From Nostoc sp. UHCC 0870 (GTDB taxonomy: Bacteria > Cyanobacteriota > Cyanobacteriia > Cyanobacteriales > Nostocaceae): a DNA stretch of 64,000 nucleotides. The notes under the pieces are model-generated. The model did not search any database, was not told the DNA's origin, and saw nothing but the letters and a program-made list of their open reading frames with translations. Within the stretch, counting starts at the first letter, position 1. The number at the start of each line of letters is the position of its first letter. The translations under genes and the position numbers were made by a program. Positions 62,727 to 64,000 of this stretch are shown in pieces. The stretch lies in contig NZ_CP091913.1 of the NCBI RefSeq assembly GCF_022063185.1, positions 5,743,141 through 5,807,140 on the forward strand. Direction: 5' to 3'.

Positions 62727-63950
62727 GTGAATATGCGATTTACTAAATTACCCCGGTCTATACGCCAACTCGGTACTCATGTATTAGCCATCATTCTAGG
62801 AGTTGCGCTAACATTCAGTTCTTTGCGGGTTTTACCTTCCCAAGCTGAACCTGCACCCAGTTCTAGCACAACTGTTGATGTACCAGAATTAATTGCTCAA
62901 AGACAACCACCAGCTGTCACTGCTGTCGGTAACAGTAGCTTTGTCACAGCAGCCGTGAATCGTGTGGGATCAGCCGTGGTTAGGCTGGATACAGAACGCA
63001 CAATTACCCGTCGTGTTGATCCATTTTTTGATGATCCTGTTTTTCGCAGGTTTTTTGGTGATAATTTTCAAGGACAATTACCGTCTGAACAATTGCGGGG
63101 TCTAGGTTCTGGCTTCATTATTGATAAGAGTGGCTTAATTTTAACTAATGCCCATGTGGTGGATAAAGCCGATCGCGTGACTGTCAGACTTAAAGATGGT
63201 CGCACCTTTGACGGTAAAGTTCAAGGTATTGATGAAGTCACAGATTTAGCTGTGGTGAAAATCAATGCTGGTAACAATTTACCGGTTGCGCCTTTGGGTT
63301 CTTCTACTAATGTACAGGTAGGAGACTGGGCGATCGCAGTTGGTAATCCATTAGGTTTTGATAATACCGTCACCTTGGGTATTGTCAGCACTCTCAAGCG
63401 TTCTAGCGCACAAGTCGGTATCTCTGACAAGCGGTTAGACTTCATCCAAACTGACGCGGCTATTAACCCCGGTAACTCTGGCGGCCCTTTGCTGAATGAC
63501 CGAGGCGAAGTCATTGGGATTAATACAGCGATTCGTGCTGATGCTATGGGTATTGGCTTTGCCATTCCTATTGATAAAGCTAAAGCGATCGCAGATCAAC
63601 TGCAACGGGATGGTAAAGTTGCTCACCCCTATTTAGGTGTGCAGATGGTAACTTTAACACCCGAATTAGCTAAACAAAATAACACTGATCCTAACTCTGC
63701 TTTTACTATCCCAGAAGTTAATGGTGTTTTGGTGATGCGAGTTATCCCTAATTCCCCTGCTGCTAAAGCTGGTATCCGTCGAGGAGATGTGATTATGCAA
63801 GTTGATGGACAAGCTATTACTAAAGCAGAACAGTTGCAGAATGTTGTCGAAAATAGTCGCCTGGGTCAAGTTTTACAGGTGAAAATACAACGCGGTAATC
63901 AGGTACAACAATTATCTGTACGCACAGCTGAGTTACAAAATGCTTCTTAG
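62727..63950 (+). CDS. HtrA/DegP-family serine protease with one PDZ domain
   Basis: 407 residues (GTG at 62727; ATG two codons later is an alternative). N-terminal signal or anchor helix (THVLAIILGVALTFSSL). The trypsin-like domain has the triad in ILTNAHVV (His), VTDLAVVKI (Asp) and NPGNSGGPLLN (Ser). One C-terminal PDZ domain (AHPYLGVQMVTLTPEL, GVLVMRVIPNSPAAKAGIRRGDVIMQVDGQAI). Cyanobacterial members (HhoA/HhoB/HtrA) degrade misfolded proteins in the periplasm or at the thylakoid; which one is not decided here. Confidence 0.93.
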   Translation: MNMRFTKLPRSIRQLGTHVLAIILGVALTFSSLRVLPSQAEPAPSSSTTVDVPELIAQRQPPAVTAVGNSSFVTAAVNRVGSAVVRLDTERTITRRVDPFFDDPVFRRFFGDNFQGQLPSEQLRGLGSGFIIDKSGLILTNAHVVDKADRVTVRLKDGRTFDGKVQGIDEVTDLAVVKINAGNNLPVAPLGSSTNVQVGDWAIAVGNPLGFDNTVTLGIVSTLKRSSAQVGISDKRLDFIQTDAAINPGNSGGPLLNDRGEVIGINTAIRADAMGIGFAIPIDKAKAIADQLQRDGKVAHPYLGVQMVTLTPELAKQNNTDPNSAFTIPEVNGVLVMRVIPNSPAAKAGIRRGDVIMQVDGQAITKAEQLQNVVENSRLGQVLQVKIQRGNQVQQLSVRTAELQNAS

Positions 63951-64000
63951 GGAGTGCTTTTAGCGGTAGCGGGCGTGCTGAGTGCTGAGTTAAAAAGCTA

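Overview
The window looks like the chromosome of a heterocyst-forming cyanobacterium of the Nostoc/Anabaena type. It encodes photosystem proteins (psbA, psaK), an NdhI subunit, a stand-alone NifH, a PEP-CTERM protein and long WD40 proteins. The palindrome GCGATCGC (HIP1) recurs throughout, and many gaps hold short interspersed palindromes and octamer tandem repeats. I found no rRNA, no CRISPR array and no tRNA that I could recognise by eye.

Layout. 1-3.1 kb: a DDE transposase has cut off the 5' part of an oxidoreductase gene; then come an Mn/Zn-type solute-binding lipoprotein, a MITE-like element and a small secreted Cys protein. 3.2-6.5 kb: a zinc-homeostasis locus with a COG0523/CobW GTPase and WD40 protein diverging from a PEP-CTERM protein, with a Zur-type palindrome in front of each. 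6.6-13 kb: alpha/beta-fold protein, sufE, orphan nifH, a 1.7-kb gene-free gap, psaK, carotenoid-isomerase-like oxidoreductase. 13.4-15.5 kb: a TIR protein with a C-terminal LOG/SLOG-like (STALD-type) domain, its YbjN-like neighbour, and a tnpB relic. 15.6-26 kb: uvrC, two small genes, and a two-gene operon of a P-loop ATPase and a 1696-residue STAND-NTPase/membrane/WD40 protein. 26.7-37.4 kb: UPF0182 membrane protein, psbA, a gene-free stretch folding into a complex RNA and ending in an IS200/IS605-like end, hicBA, malic enzyme, a PhoD-type phosphatase.

37.5-50.3 kb is an accessory island: a ParA ATPase; a truncated FtsK-like gene; an operon of a PD-(D/E)XK nuclease-ParA fusion, a frameshifted ParB-like gene and a winged-helix membrane protein; and two inverted copies of one IS (one disrupted by an ISAs1-type element) bracketing a heme-oxygenase-like oxidase/SET-domain cassette. 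50.4-64 kb returns to ordinary genes: four glycosyltransferases, a purple-acid-phosphatase-like enzyme, an ndhI/DUF4142 pair, dapB, a MenH-like hydrolase, a CsoR/InrS-type metal sensor and an HtrA protease.

The strongest candidates for something undescribed are the nuclease-ParA/ParB/winged-helix operon (39.9-42.8 kb), the single-chain TIR-STALD protein with its YbjN-like partner (13.4-15.1 kb), the structured RNA behind psbA (about 31.46-31.65 kb), and the IS-bracketed oxidase/SET cassette. All functional statements rest on reading motifs in the sequence; no database search was possible.
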